Below, one piece after another: positions 26,339 to 40,300 of a stretch of DNA of 64,000 nt. Below the pieces are notes generated by a model. It ran no database searches. It had not been told where the DNA came from and worked only from the letters and a program-made list of their open reading frames with translations. Source of the DNA: Liolophura sinensis (taxonomy: Eukaryota; Mollusca; Polyplacophora; Chitonida; Chitonidae); contig NC_088295.1 in the NCBI RefSeq assembly GCF_032854445.1, forward strand, positions 3,908,501-3,972,500, written 5' to 3'. The position numbers and the translations under genes were made by a program. How positions within the stretch are numbered: position 1 is the stretch's first letter; each line of letters opens with the position of its first letter.

Positions 26339-29300
26339 TTAATCTACTTTGACAAAAACCTTGGGTCGTGCAAAAATTTTAACAGCTTCTTCCACTTCTG
26401 CTAATTTGCCCTCCAGTTCCAGCCTCTTATTCCTCACGCGCACTGTATCCATGCACAGCGGCAATGCTCTCAGTTGACGTAACAGTTCATTTTCATCTAA
26501 AAATACAAACAGAAAGACAAAGTTTTAGTTTCAGTTTTATATGTCACTGTGATGTATTCTTGCTGATATCTCAAGGAAACATGCATTAAACCTTGTCATA
26601 ATCACTACCTGAACATGATAGATCTAGTTATTTGAATGCACTCAGTCAGGTTGTAGGAAACAGAGCAGGATGTACAATGTAGGACAAAGGGCAGGATGCA
26701 CAATGTAGGACAAAGGGCAGGATGTACAATGTAGAACAGAGGACAGGGTATAGGACATGTGACAGGGTGTAGGACACGGGGCAGGGTGTAGGACACTAGG
26801 CAGTGTGTAGGACATGGGGCAGGGTGTAGGACATGGGGCAGGTTGTAGGACACGGGGCAGGGTGTAGGACACAGGGCAGGATGTACAATGTAGGACATGG
26901 GGCAGCGTGTAGAACACGGAGCAGGATGTACAATGTAGGACACAGGGCAGGATATACAATGTAGAACACAGGACAGGGTGTAGGACACGGGGCAGTGTGT
27001 AGGACATGAGGCAAAGTGTAGAACACAGGGCAGGGTGTAGGACATGGGGCAGGGTGTAGGACATGGGGCAGTGTGTAGGACATGAGGCAAAGTGTAGAAC
27101 ACAGGGCAGGGTGTAGGACATGGGGCAGGGTGTAGGACACGGGGCAGGATGTACAATGTGGAACATGGGGTAGGGTGTAGGACATAGGGCAGGGTGTAGG
27201 ACAGAGCAGAGTGTACGACATGGAGCAGGATGTACAATGTAGAACACGGGGTAGGGTGTAGGACATGGGGCATGGTGTAGGACACGGAGCAGTATGTACA
27301 ATGTAGAACAAAAGGTAGGGTGTAGGACATAGGGCAGGGTGTAGGACACAGGGCAGGGTGTACAATGTAGAACGCGGGGCCGGGTTGTAGGACACCAGGC
27401 AGGGTGCAGGACACGAGGCAGGGTGTAGGACATGAGGCATGGGGGTAGGACACAGGGAAGGGTGTACAATGTAGAACGCGGGGCCAGGTTGTAGGACACC
27501 AGGCAGGGAGAAGGACATGAGGCAGGGTGTAGGACACAGGGCAGGGTGTACAATGTAGAACGCGGGGCTGGGTTGTAGGACACCAGGCAGGGTGCAGGAC
27601 ACGAGGCAGGGTGTAGGACATGAAGCATGGGGGTAGGACACAGGGAAGGGTGTACAATGTAGAACGCGGGGCCGGGTTGTAGGACACCAGGCAGGGAGAA
27701 GGACATGAGGCAGGGTGTAGGACACAGGGCAGGGTGTACAATGTAGAACGCGGGGCCGGGTTGTAGGACACCAGGCAGGGAGCAGGACACGAGGCAGGGT
27801 GTAGGACATGAGGCATGGGGGTAGGACACAGGGAAGGGTGTACAATGTAGAACGCGGGGCCGGGTTGTAGGACACCAGGCAGGGAGAAGGACATGAGGCA
27901 GGGTGTAGGACACAGGGAAGGGTGTACAATGTAGAACGCGGGGCCGGGTTGTAGGACACCAGGCAGGGAGCAGGACAAAGGGGATGAATGAATCCGCAGA
28001 TCTACTCACTTTGTTTAAGGAGGGCAAGAGTCTGTTTGCGCTCCTCCTCAGGTAGAACTTTATGGCCAGGGGGCAGGGCTGGGTCAGGTGTGTTAGCTAT
28101 CCTCTCCTCCTCCTCCTGTTTCCACTTCTTCTGACGACTCCTCAAGCTGAAAACAAACAACATGTCAGCTTATTTTTAAAGTATAAATTCAGTGAACATG
28201 AGCACAAAAACGGTAGAGCGACAATCAGTTACCATAATTCTGATATTAATGACAGATATTAATAGTTCTGAAAGCTTAGTTTTTTGAAAAAGCAAAGATA
28301 TGAAAATGGTGTTAATTAGAAGAACAAACTATGTGAAAAAAAAGAAACCAAATATTCCTGCTACAATCAGATGTATATTGACTTAAAAGAGGTGACCAGG
28401 TGTTACAAAAGTTAGAAGAATTAGGGTATGTAATGATTACACTTAACAAGAGGAAGAGGAAAAACAGGGTGTGGCCTGGTCATAAGACAAAAGCAGTAGG
28501 TATGGAGTTCACTGTTAATATGTATTAGAAGAGTCCTACTTACTATTTGGGCACCTCCCCACGGTGGTAGTTCTGCATCTCACTCTCATTCTTTTCTCTC
28601 AGCTCATCCAAGGCATTTACACTGGGACATCGAGGGATTTTAGCATGCTTGGCACAAATACCATTTAACTTCACAAAATTGATGTTATTCCTGGTCAGCC
28701 TTACCTGCAGACGATAATGGCATCAGGATTCTAATATTCTCAGTTTAAACCAATAGTCAACTCCATCTGATAATTTTAATATAATCACAATACGCAGTGT
28801 TCGACTTCCGCATGAATCTTGAGAATCCAATGGCGGGGGTAACAGATTTCAGGAAGGTCAGTCAGTTTACACTGCACAGACAATAGCTGCACACTGGGAT
28901 AATTACTTATTTTGACTCTTATCTACCAATGCATTCCAACATAAAACTATACCATACACACACAAAAAGTACCGTGGGCACCTATGGAAGGAAGGCAACA
29001 CAATTTATCTCCTGTTATAAGTTCATAAACGATTAAACCATCAAACTAAAACATGTACAACTAAGTGACAGCTCCACAATCTGCTACCCTCATTCAAATG
29101 ATTTTTAAATTTAGATATGAAATTCACTGAAATACATGCAGTAAATTGTATGTTACATAATTACAGGCAGATCATACAGCCTGTGTCACTTACATCAGCT
29201 GCAGACTGTGCTCTGGGAACAGTGAGCTTGTCTTCTGGAGGGGAGATAACTGGTGTGTGGCTGCGAACTCCTTTTACTGGTGGTCCAGATCTTGAGTGAG

Positions 29301-30168
29301 CTCTCAAAAAATCAGCAGAACAAGGTCGAGGAGGAAGTGGTTCCTTCTGAAACACATGCAAATCATCAGGTAAAAATCGGTTGAATTGTTTCCACTAATG
29401 GGTATGGTTCCACTTGTGGACAAAAGAAAAAATTAAAGAAGTCAGTCAGAAATATCTGTGTATGATGCCAATGCAAAGTCAGGACGTTAAAGTCCCAAAG
29501 GGTACTTGTGCACCCATGGAACATGGACCCCCCTTGGAGAGGTACCTAGCATAACTGAGAGAAAAACAGGTTAACATGACTTTAGAATGGGAGAATGGTA
29601 CACACCTCAATAATGTCTGTCTTAATCTTTGATGAGACATCCTTGTACTTCTCAGATTTCCACATAGGTCGCACTGGTTGATTACTCGCAGCTTCCCTTT
29701 CCTTACATTTCCTCTGGATTTGTCGCATCCTTCGGACATTTTCACTCACATGGTCTCTAGATTTCAACCCTACCACAACAGAAATGAAACTATAAAGACA
29801 ATACAATGACATACTCATAGCTGCACATTATTTATCATTTCTATCTGAACAGGCAGAGTTCACCGGATATGGTGATCTCCATACAATGATACATAAATTC
29901 ATGCTGCTTTTTATAAAGTTCTCTATATTCATGAATAACGATCAAACATTTTCTTCTCTTTTCACCATTAACAATGTCATTCTAATATATGATTATTTTT
30001 GCAGATACAATACCATGCTATAATGGATTATATAAAACCATGATCGCTTGTCCTTTACAGTAAGCATATCAAATATTAAAATGAATCATAATGATTGGAT
30101 TTACCTGAATAATACTGTCGGGATACACCAAATTGCTTCCCATCAGTGAACATTGATAGAGTGCTCAT
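26339..30168 (-). CDS. ENKD1: ENKD1-like enkurin-domain protein, 6 coding exons, 278 aa
   Basis: Minus-strand coding exons, in order: 30168-30105, 29769-29606, 29346-29194, 28704-28544, 28146-28010, 26496-26339. The sum is 837 nt with every junction in phase. The protein begins MSTLSMFTDGKQFGV, has a basic stretch (residues about 25-75), a proline-rich linker (about 77-110), then REKNESEMQNYHRGEVPKYL and a C-terminal enkurin-type helical region (about 165-270) that includes LPEEERKQTLALLK and ends near ARPKVFVKVD. The enkurin domain and the YHRGEVPKYLRSRQ stretch match what I recall of vertebrate ENKD1, a microtubule, centriole and cilium-associated protein. It is shorter than human ENKD1 (about 346 aa). 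A probable 5' untranslated exon lies upstream: ATACAG precedes the ATG, and a donor-like GTAAGTTA is at about 31277-31284 on this strand. It shares its upstream region with the C2orf81-like gene. Confidence 0.85.
26640..27980. repeat. Minisatellite in the last ENKD1 intron, 18-21 bp unit with higher-order repeat
   Basis: Plus-strand units are variants of GTAGGACACGGGGCAGGGT and TGTACAATGTAGAAC. From about 27360 to 27975 they form a longer repeated block (GGAAGGGTGTACAATGTAGA, ACGCGGGGCCGGGTTGTAGG, ACACCAGGCAGGGAG ...). The array ends about 30 bp from the ENKD1 exon at 28010. Three overlapping minus-strand open frames of 387-461 codons (SYTLPHVLHPAPCPT-like) come only from this array. Confidence 0.92.
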
Positions 30169-31546
30169 CTTGCTGTATAAAATCAAAATTATAGGGTAAT
30201 TAGTGAGCACCATGGGAATTTGGTGACTAATTACGAAGTGTATACTTGCCTTGGTTAAGTATCCAGCAAGAAAAACTGTTGTTCTCCTTATGAACAGCCA
30301 GTTTCAAGTGAATTTTGGTAAAGTTTAACAAAAACATTTGACATTTTGCCAGAGACTCAGCATTTGATATAAAATGTGAACTTATTAGGTCATTTCACAT
30401 CCAAACCTTGTGACACCAAGTTATTTCTTACTAGCGCATTTGAAGGTGGAGGACATTTTTGGTGGTTTGTCACTACAATCAGGTATCTCCATGTTACTGT
30501 ATGACAGGATTTAGGCCTAAGTACCCTGTAAAGTAAAAATCCTATAACCATCTTTAATTACCATCAATTATGCCATACTCTATAAACCTATGCTGTACAG
30601 TATATGCAGAGACTTTAACTCGGCTATGGTCATGTGTTACGTATTCAGGACATATTTTCAGTTAAAAAAAAAGATATCTGAGTATTGGGTTGAAAGGTTA
30701 CATGTCTAGGTTTGCTTATCATGATTACTGTATGGGGCTAGCAATCCAAAAATAACACCTTATAGGCAGCCTTCCAACTTCGTTTTACAGCAAACTACTG
30801 AATGGATTTCAGTTCTGTAAACTGATTTAGTAATCCCTGGATATGCCCTATAACGTGACGTATTATTATTATTATTATTTTTTTGCCTGTATAGAAAATG
30901 TAAAATTCGCCTGAAACCCCTTATCTGATTAAGTTAAGAAGATTTAAATAGTGGACACATATAAAATTGAAGTTTCCTAATTAAGTTCCTCCGCCATAAA
31001 ACAAACATACAGGAGCAGCTAATGCACTAATGTAGTAATGCCTCTGGTGTGGTAATAAATAAAATGGCCAAGTTGCCGGTACGAACTTACATGTACATGT
31101 ACCAAGACGGAATTCACTTTAATGCGGTCAACGCGCAGTTTACCAGCTCTTTTCCAGTTTCCGTTTCAAATTTTAGCGATGGCCGTGAATATACCATGTA
31201 TGTATACCTCTGCAAATTATCTAAAACTTCAGTCAATACGTTATGTGTTCATCAAACCTCTAAAATATCTAATGAGTAACTTACAACAGACAGGGTTTTT
31301 CCGGACAATGCTTCTGGCAGGTTCACACTCGCTCACTTCTGCCTTCGTCAACCATATTGTTTTTCAGCCCGTTGGTACGTACTCTCTTCACAAAACGTTG
31401 AGGGTAGTTATACTGAGCTTGTGTGTCAATTTAACGATCATTGTTTTTTTTTTGTAATATAAACATTTAAAATATCATATTTTATTTTGTTTTCTAGTCA
31501 TAAATACACAAAACAAAGAATATATATCTTGTTTAGAGAGTACCTA

Positions 31547-31561
31547 GTTGCTGTTAGCAAC
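31547..31561. promoter_or_regulatory. Candidate RFX X-box in the ENKD1/C2orf81 shared promoter
   Basis: GTTGCT-GTT-AGCAAC is a perfect inverted repeat of the RFX half-site RGYAAC with a 3-nt spacer, within the allowed 0-3 nt. It lies about 240 bp before the C2orf81-like ATG and about 1.4 kb before the ENKD1 ATG, or about 260 bp from the putative ENKD1 5' exon. RFX factors drive ciliary genes through such motifs. Confidence 0.6.
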
Positions 31562-31789
31562 GTCGCCAGCGTACTTCGCCATCGGGAGTGGAGTCTTTAT
31601 TGTGGGATCGTTGAGGCAAATGGGGTTTACGGAGGACGTTTAACATATTTATGTTTTCATGATGTAGAGTTTGTTTTCTTACGATCATATAGCGTTATCT
31701 ATCGGTAGCAAATAATACAGACAGATTTATTTTAACCCACGGTTGTGTGGGGAATATCAAGGGAACGTGTACAACAACAACAAGGCAGT

Positions 31790-34700
31790 ATGTCACGGGG
31801 AACTGTCACAAAGTCGCGGACAGACAAGAAAGGTGGACAGTCTGTTCCATTGCCAGCCGTGGCCCATGAAATTATCCCTGGAAAATATACTGACCAAGAT
31901 TGGTGAGAATATGCTTGTACATTATTAAATGAGATGAAAATAATGAAATATTTAAGAATTTAATATTGATATTCGAGACCGCTAGCCAAGAAATCGGCTG
32001 TAAACTTTTAATATTAGGTAAGGTCTAGTTCAAAGCCGAGAAGCTATCCATAGTAAAATATGTATATGGGAACAGAGAATTCTGTTGACTTATTCAGAGG
32101 AACGAAAACACAAGAAAACACTTATGTGTCATCGGCAAAAGTCAAGTGAATTGCATTCGCTGATAGCTTTGTGGTATTCTGGACAATTTTTATCCAATTG
32201 TGGCATATACGAATGGTAATTCCTTGATATCTCACTGTTGTGCCCTACTCACAAATGTCAGGCCATCTTCATTAAACATGTCTAGCTATTGCTTTCTCTC
32301 CACATGCGCACGTGGTGAAAAAAAAAAAAAAAACTCGCTGTCCCAGACAGATTTGGATATGAAGTAATGCGTATGAAGCAAGCTATGCTGATGGGGTAGC
32401 TGAATATGGATACATTGTTATAATCGGGTGCACACCTTCTCCGTGCTAAGGATGGCAGCGTTCTCTGCATGTCAGTAAATATAAGCTATCCGTAGACCGG
32501 ATTTTCGGGCTATTGAGACCGCATACATCTCGGCACTTCAGTCGCCAGAGACTGCGGCAGATGAACAAGGTGAAGATATGAATGATAAGGGTATAAGATA
32601 TGGTATGGTAGACAAAAGAACAATAGCATATGTAAATGTTGAACATGACTGTGTTCAGTATAACAGAGTACAGTTTTGGACTTGAAGCAAAGAAGCATAG
32701 ATTTGTACTAACTTCTATGTTAATGTTATTTTCACTATGTGTGTAGTTAGAATCAAATAAAATGGCAAACGTGTGGATGTCTACAGACTTGAACAAATAC
32801 ACTACCAAGACTGTTTCTTCAGATTTCATTTGCGTTTCAGTGTGCTTATGTCGGTTTTTAGTGAGTTTGTCATACATGGCAGTTTTACTAGTTGCACTTT
32901 ATATCAATATATAATAACCAAGGCAGTATTATACATTGTGTCATAATATCTAGAAATAATTCCATATTTATTGGCAAAGTGCAGGTTTTATAGTGAAGTA
33001 GGTGTTTAAAATACAGATAATGAATAATGAGTGATGAAACTATGCAAAACTGCCTGAAATTGACATGTTAGTGTGAAAGTATATATCTGTACATAAATGT
33101 CTCCAATCATCTGCGGTTCATAGTCCAAATATGATACTGATGATGAAAGCATCTATACATTCATCCGTTACAACTTGCATGCTTAACAGCATGTATACAT
33201 TTGTGTAGACAGAGGAGCTGTTGGTTAGTCTATTACGGAACAATTCTTACTAGCACACTTTATAGGTTGGCAAAAATGTCTAAACCAGTTGTTTGTGTTG
33301 TCAGTGTTGTCAACTTTATGTGACTGATTTACTATTTCAGGAATTCTATGCTAGAAAAAGATGATGGGGAGGACTTTATTGCGGATATTGTTGAGGATGT
33401 GGTGGCCATGACGTTGGAGAAAGCTTATGATGGCTATATTAGTCGTCAGCTTTTGCCATTCACAATAAATCAGGCCAAGGATGCTATTTTGCAGATCATT
33501 GAGGTACATATATAGTGTAAAGAATGTTGCACTTCGAAGTTGTAATTACATGAATGGATTACTGACTGGGACTTATACTGTGTCATGTTGCACACACCCA
33601 GTCGCCGTTGTGTGAATTTAGCCCCCAGTTGTGCTCATTTGCTGTTACTTCTGTCATATTGCATTGTGACAGAACTAAATGCTAAATGTTGTCTCTGGGT
33701 TGCTTCAGTTTAAACGTTTGTACATTTATGTGACATTTTTATATAACATGACTTTAAGGGTTAAAAATGTGTGGGTTTATGCGTTTGGTGTAGACACAAA
33801 AACCTTTTTATGGGAGTTTAAGCTGTTAGTGAAGAGCCAACTGCTGAACATTATATTCTTAACAGCTGGGATTACTGTCTACAGTAAACCATTGCTTCCT
33901 TTTGGAGTCCAGGTGTTCCGTTTATTCAAATCAAGATTGTCTTTGATCTTATTGACATGTATTTATTAATGAATACTGTGATGGCAGTATATTATTTATT
34001 TTTTAAAACAGTGGCAGTTCCTTGCTCATGATGAAGGAGATATGGAGGTAGACAAAGACCCAGGCTGGATTCAAGAAGAAGGTAAGAGCATGGATTCCTT
34101 TCTTCCCCAACTCTGGATTTACATAGTTCTCTCAGGTGCCAGGAAGGCTACAGTCGTGCGAGTTTCCTCCAATGATAGGCTTGTATATCACCCAAGTGTG
34201 CATTCAGCACTATGATTAGGATGAGTTGATGCATTATTTTTTCTCTACGTTGCAAATTTTATGTAACATTAGCAACATGTTTAATTGACACACTGTATCG
34301 GTATCAGTGAGTTGTCCCCCGTAGTTCTCTTAGTGCTCATACTAGAATGCTGAACAGAGACTATATGTGCCTATGTAAGCAGGGAGCCTAATGTGCTTAC
34401 AGTTTCTCTTTTTTAAGACTCACACGGTCTTTTCCAATAGTAATGCGTGTCCCTCACAAGGTGTTTTGATGTATCTTGTTCACAGTAGCTGGGGGCGTTG
34501 TTTTTGGAATGATGGTGTACATGTATAGTATAGCACTTTAGTTTGAAAATTGCTTGCTCTGATGCTGATAACCATAATTTCTGTTGCATGTTTTTGGTAA
34601 GAGTAATGATTGGATCAAGGAATTTGGAGCAACATCCTTATTTGAAAAAAAAAAACCACTCTAAAAATGAAGCTCATCCAGTTGAGGAAATCAGTTTTCA

Positions 34701-37285
34701 TTTTTCCCACTCACTCACGCTGTGTTTGTGTCCACAGAGCCTGATCCAGCCACAACAGACTGCTGGGCACAAGGCTCTGTTCCCAAAATCTTTCTGCCTC
34801 CAGTCTGCTCTGTGATAGAAGAGGAGCCAGAAGTGAAAGAGGAAGCCCAGCCCACGTAAGCCCCATCAACACTAAATCTTACCTGCACTGCCGCTTGTTA
34901 CATTCTGTTAGTTTGGTGTTTATATGTCCTGGATATAGGCAGGCACAGAACATCATCCTTCTACTGTACATTATAGCACTAAAAAATCAAAGCAGGATTT
35001 TTATCAAGCAAAAAGAAATTACTTTTAGCCCTACCAATTACATTATAATCCTTACGGATTATTTAGAAGGCATTTACTGAACCTTCTACTTTTGTGAAAT
35101 ATAGTACCTGTGTCTAGCCTGTATATGTCTATCGTCTGTGTCATATTCAGTGAGACAGTAGATCCAGAGATTTGTGATGAGCAGATGAGTGACCAGGTAT
35201 CGGAGCCGCCACTCCCAGAAAACACTCAGTTAGAGGAAGACCAGCCACAGGATGCTAACTTTGTACCAGAAAATTCAGACTCTCCCACCAAGGTATCTTT
35301 TAGGCACTGAAATGTGATTTAGGCAAAACTGTTTCAGTATAAAATCCAGATATAGGTCTGGGGAAAGTCCAGAATGTACAAGTTTTCTTGTACATTCTGC
35401 AGTTTTTCAGTGTTTTTCTTGAAACAGAAGTACATGTAGCTTCATCAGTATTTTTTTGACCAGTGTAGAACCGTTGAGGAGTAATCTTTGAGGCTGCAGA
35501 AAAGTGTGAAGTTTTTGTCCACATAAGTATTTTCTGTCATTCATAAATTATAATCATAATTGATGTAGGCGGCTGCCTCCCCAAAGAAGAAGAGGCGTGG
35601 TTACAAGCCACACTATGGGTCCCTGAAGTCTGCAGGTGTAAGCAGAATGACAGAGTCTCTAGAGGACACAGAGATTCAACTCTGGGAGAAGGAGGCGCGG
35701 GAAAACTTGTCCCCAGAGAGACCATTGGCACTTAGCCTCATACAGATGCCTGTCACCTGCCACTCCTTACTAAAAGTAAGTGCCTGCTGTCCCAGTTTGC
35801 CCCATTATTCTGAAGCACCCGCTGTCTTTCTAAAGAGGTGTCAAATGTTGACACGCTTCTATGGGTATTACTGCTAACTGATATAGACAAATTTAACATC
35901 TGCCCTCAGAGTTCAGAGTAATAACACACTCCTACTACTGTTACATATACCCATAACTATGGGATGTTCAGACTATGAAACATGTCTGTTGCAATTACTA
36001 ACTATTATAAATGGCCAATATAATGTCTCTGCATTTATAGGCTTATAACAATTAATACAGGAACATACATGAATACATCAATACATGATCTGAGCCTGAG
36101 CTCAGATACAGGCAAACTATCACTGTCAAATGAACATGACTTCACTCTCAAATGAACGTGACAGCCCTGTCTTTCTGTAGGAGCCTGAGCCACAGGCACA
36201 CTGTCATTAACTACGCATGAACAGTAATGTAGGATCCGGAGCTCGGTTACAGGCACACTGTCATTACCTACGCATGAACAGTAATGTAGGATCCTGAGCT
36301 TGGATACTAGCACACTGTCATTAACTACGCATGAACATGACTTCTTATACTGTAGGAGCTTAAGCTACGGGCACACTGTCATTTACTACCACATAAACAT
36401 GACTTCTCTTACTGTAGGAGCTTAAGCTACTGGCACACTGTCATTTACTACCACATAAACATGACTTCTTATACTGTAGGAGCTTAAGCTACTGGCACAC
36501 TGTCATTAACTACGCATGAACATGACTTCTCTTACTGTAGGAGCTTAAGCTACTAGCACACTGTCATTTACTACCACATAAACATGACTTCTCTTACTGT
36601 AGGAGCTTAAGCTACGGGCACACTGCCATTTACTACCACATAAACATGACTTCTCTTACTGTAGGAGCTTAAGCTACTGGCACACTGTCATTTACTACCT
36701 CATAAACATGACTTCTCTTACTGTAGGAGCTTAAGCTACTGGCACACTGTCATTTACTACCTCATAAACATGACTTCTTATACTGTAGGAGCTTAAGCTA
36801 CTGGCACACTGTCATTTACTACCTCATAAACATGACTTCTTATACTGTAGGAGCTTAAGCTACTGGCACACTGTCATTTACTACCTCATAAACATGACTT
36901 CTCTTACTGTAGGAGCCTCAGATGCAGCCACATGATCATTAACTACACATGAACATGACCTCTCTTACTGTAGGAGCCTGAGCTACAGGCACACTCCTAT
37001 CACTACTTTGTACAAGGCCTCCTCAAAACCTCCCACTCACTGCACTACTCTTCTCATGGCCTTGTGGCACAAGTGCACTCTACTCCATCTGTGTTCCAAA
37101 GGTGTCTGATCGATACACCCTTCCGTCACAGGGTAAGTTACGTGTGAATTGATTATTACTGATGAAATTATACGCTCTAATGTTCCACCATTTTCTGTCA
37201 TTCCACAGCAAAGGGAACAAAGCTACATTTACATGCTTGATGGAACCATTGTGAGTTTTGGCTGTAAGATTTGACTTGCTATGCA

Positions 37286-37330
<45 letters not shown>

Positions 37331-40300
37331 ATATATGTATATATATATATTAATCTTGTTTGCTGCCTCTAACTCTTGTGAAGTATTATGCTGTAAGCTC
37401 TATTCTACATTGATTTTCTGCATGTGTACTATTCACTCCAGTCTTCCACTGCCTTTCCTTCTCTCAAATGAATCTGTTTGCCGTACCAATAATTCAAGTT
37501 TTCTGAAAACTGACTTGATATGTCAACAAGTCTATGACAAGGTCAGTACTTTGTCACAGTTCTGGTCTGGCCACTTTCAGTGTACATGAAAGTCATGGTA
37601 CGTATGAAATATGCTGTTATTACATGTAGAGTGATGCTTGGTCACATGATAGTCTATAAAACATAGTACATGTAATGTACAGCAATAATGTGCTCAAGCA
37701 AAACAAGGTCAATCTCACTAGGCAATATTGCACATTCATGAGGTATACATTTATTTCACTGCAGTTTTCTCTCTGTGTGCTTTCTGATGTCTGCTTATAA
37801 AGTAAGCAATGTATTAAGCAAACAAATGCATTAAATAAGCAATGTATTAAGTAAACAATGCCTGGATTTAAGTCCCAACAAAGCAGGTGTACTGTTTATT
37901 TTTTCATTATAATAAAACATATGGTGTATGTTGTAAAATGAGATATGGTGAATTGCCAGTTTTCAACAAGTGATGTGCACTTAGTGCTCTGCACTTATTG
38001 AACATCATGACTTGAGCTGACAATTCCTGATATTCTACCCAACAGCTTCCACTCTGTGTAGATTGTCCAGTTTTTATGGAAAGCTGGAGAAGTTAGTAGT
38101 TTCACAGATAACACTTTCTTTTGCTGACAGTTGTTAACACAACCTCTTACCATGGTATATGTAGCCTGATTTTATAGACTGCTATCACATGTAATTAAAT
38201 TACTATGCTAGCAATGATTAGGTTTTGTAGTTATTTATTTGTTTATTTGATTGGGGTTTTACATCGTACTCAAGAATATTTCATTTACACGACGGTGGCC
38301 AGCTTTATGATGGGAGGAAACTGGGCACAGCTCGCGGGAAATCTGCGACCATCCGCAGATTGTTGCCAGACCTTCCCACGTATGGCTTGTGGGTTTGGTA
38401 GTTGACTGTGTATGATACTGTGCAGTAGCATGATGGCTTCTAGCAGACATTATCCCTGACATTTTAAGAAGAATATATGAATTGGGATAATAGACATGTG
38501 AAAAAAGCTTGACTCTGTCTTTTCCTCACTACAGATGCAGCAGGGTAGACCACCAGGAAACAAGGAGGTGACGTACGATGAGATGGGCAACGTTGTGGCT
38601 GTTGTTAAGCTTAACCCTGACAGATTACCCAACCACAGGTATCCTGTGCTCTTATGATGTCTTAGTAACACTGGAATGTTCTTTGTCAGTTCAGACCACC
38701 CATATGGCCATTTCACTTTATACAGAATGTTTTACAGTCATTTACGACATTGTTATTACCAAATTCTGTCATGTAATAAATCCCCCCTCCACTAATACCA
38801 ACTCCCCCACCCCCTGGTCATGACAGACACTCCACGCTGGCTCAGCATGCCTATCAACTGATTGTAAGAGTATCAGCTCAGGTAAAACTAGAGGCACAAT
38901 TTACTTCACATCATTTCACTACATACATGTATAGAACCTTGAAACTTACGCATCGATGTACATGTATACAGATAAAATACATGATGGGGCTGATGCAAAG
39001 TTATACAGGATACACTTGGGCTGTAGTTTAACTGTGAGCTTCCAAGAGACAGTGTTTAAAATTGGAGAAAACATAAAATTACACTGTTAAGTTCAGATGA
39101 AAGAGTGTGACAAGTCAGTTGTAAATTTGGTGTTCAATATTTTTTTCAAGTTTTCTTTAAAATGGTTTTTGTCAAGAACATAGGAAAATAATTTTTGTAT
39201 TTCAGTTATTTGGAACCACCTCTTGATATATATTGTGTTAATGATGTTAAAAATGAGGATGTAACACATGTTTAATTAATATATTTACACTAGAAGTTGG
39301 TCTTTTTGGCTGACAAATGTGTTTGACCTGAATTTTAATCATATTTATAATTTTAATATATTCATAAGTATTATCACAACTCAGATTAAATGCTTGTGTT
39401 TGGATATAAACAAAAAATTTATATACAAATAAATTCATTAAACATGCATCACAACCTTATATAGAACATTATTATCTACATACAGTACATACTAAGCAGC
39501 ATCATTTTTATGTTTTCTTCTCCTTTAATAAGTGTGGTTGTGTTCATGTGCCAGTAGCTGCTCCTAAGTGGTGTATGTTTGGTTGTTGTAGAGTGAAGGT
39601 AGGCTATCATGTGGTGGATCCAACCGTAGAAGCTGCAGAGGCCAGACTGGATGCCATGAAGAAGGGGAAGTTAACCAGGAAGAACCTGTCACACAAGGAA
39701 CCTAAACACTCTAATGGTAGATACCATTGAAAGGGATAAAGCTGTATGTAACAAACGGGAGAAACACTACACAGCTTACTGAATGGATTTGTTGTGTGGC
39801 TTTCTTCTAGTTACAGCACCGCTCACACCTGTTTCAGTTTACTGCATATAACATATACATGTATAATGAATATCAGAATATCTGTACCTGTTTGTATTAG
39901 AAAGACTGTCTCGGCTGTTCCTCGTGTAAGTTTTTCTTTTCTCTTTTTGTTAGGCAAACGAGCAAGTGTTGGTTCATCTACAGTCACCAGTAAAGGGAAG
40001 CCCTCTGTGCTGACAGATTCACAGTCTAAAACTCCTCTGCCTCCTGCAATGGTGAGTACAGTGTGCCCCACTAAGCCAGTAACAACCTTAAACTTTAGTG
40101 CTCCTAGTAACAACCTTATACTTGAGTGATCCCTGTAACAACTTTATAAGTTAGTCTTCCCAGTAACAACCTTATACTTTAGTGCTCCCAGTAACAACTT
40201 GAAAGTTAAGTGCTCCCAGTAACAAGTTCAGTGCTCCCAGTAACAACCTTATACTTTAGTGCTCCCAGTAACAACCTTATAAGTTAGTGTTCCCAGTAAC

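Noticed and set aside
26605..28027. Three long minus-strand open frames (387, 457 and 461 codons) rich in SYTLPHVLHP-like repeats
   Set aside because: They overlap one another in all three frames, have only repeat composition and lie in an ENKD1 intron minisatellite; no gene.
38830..38884. Possible extra C2orf81-like exon reading RHSTLAQHAYQLIVRVSAQ
   Set aside because: It has an AG and a GT border, but leaving it in breaks phase with the next exon (39592), while skipping it gives a continuous conserved frame.
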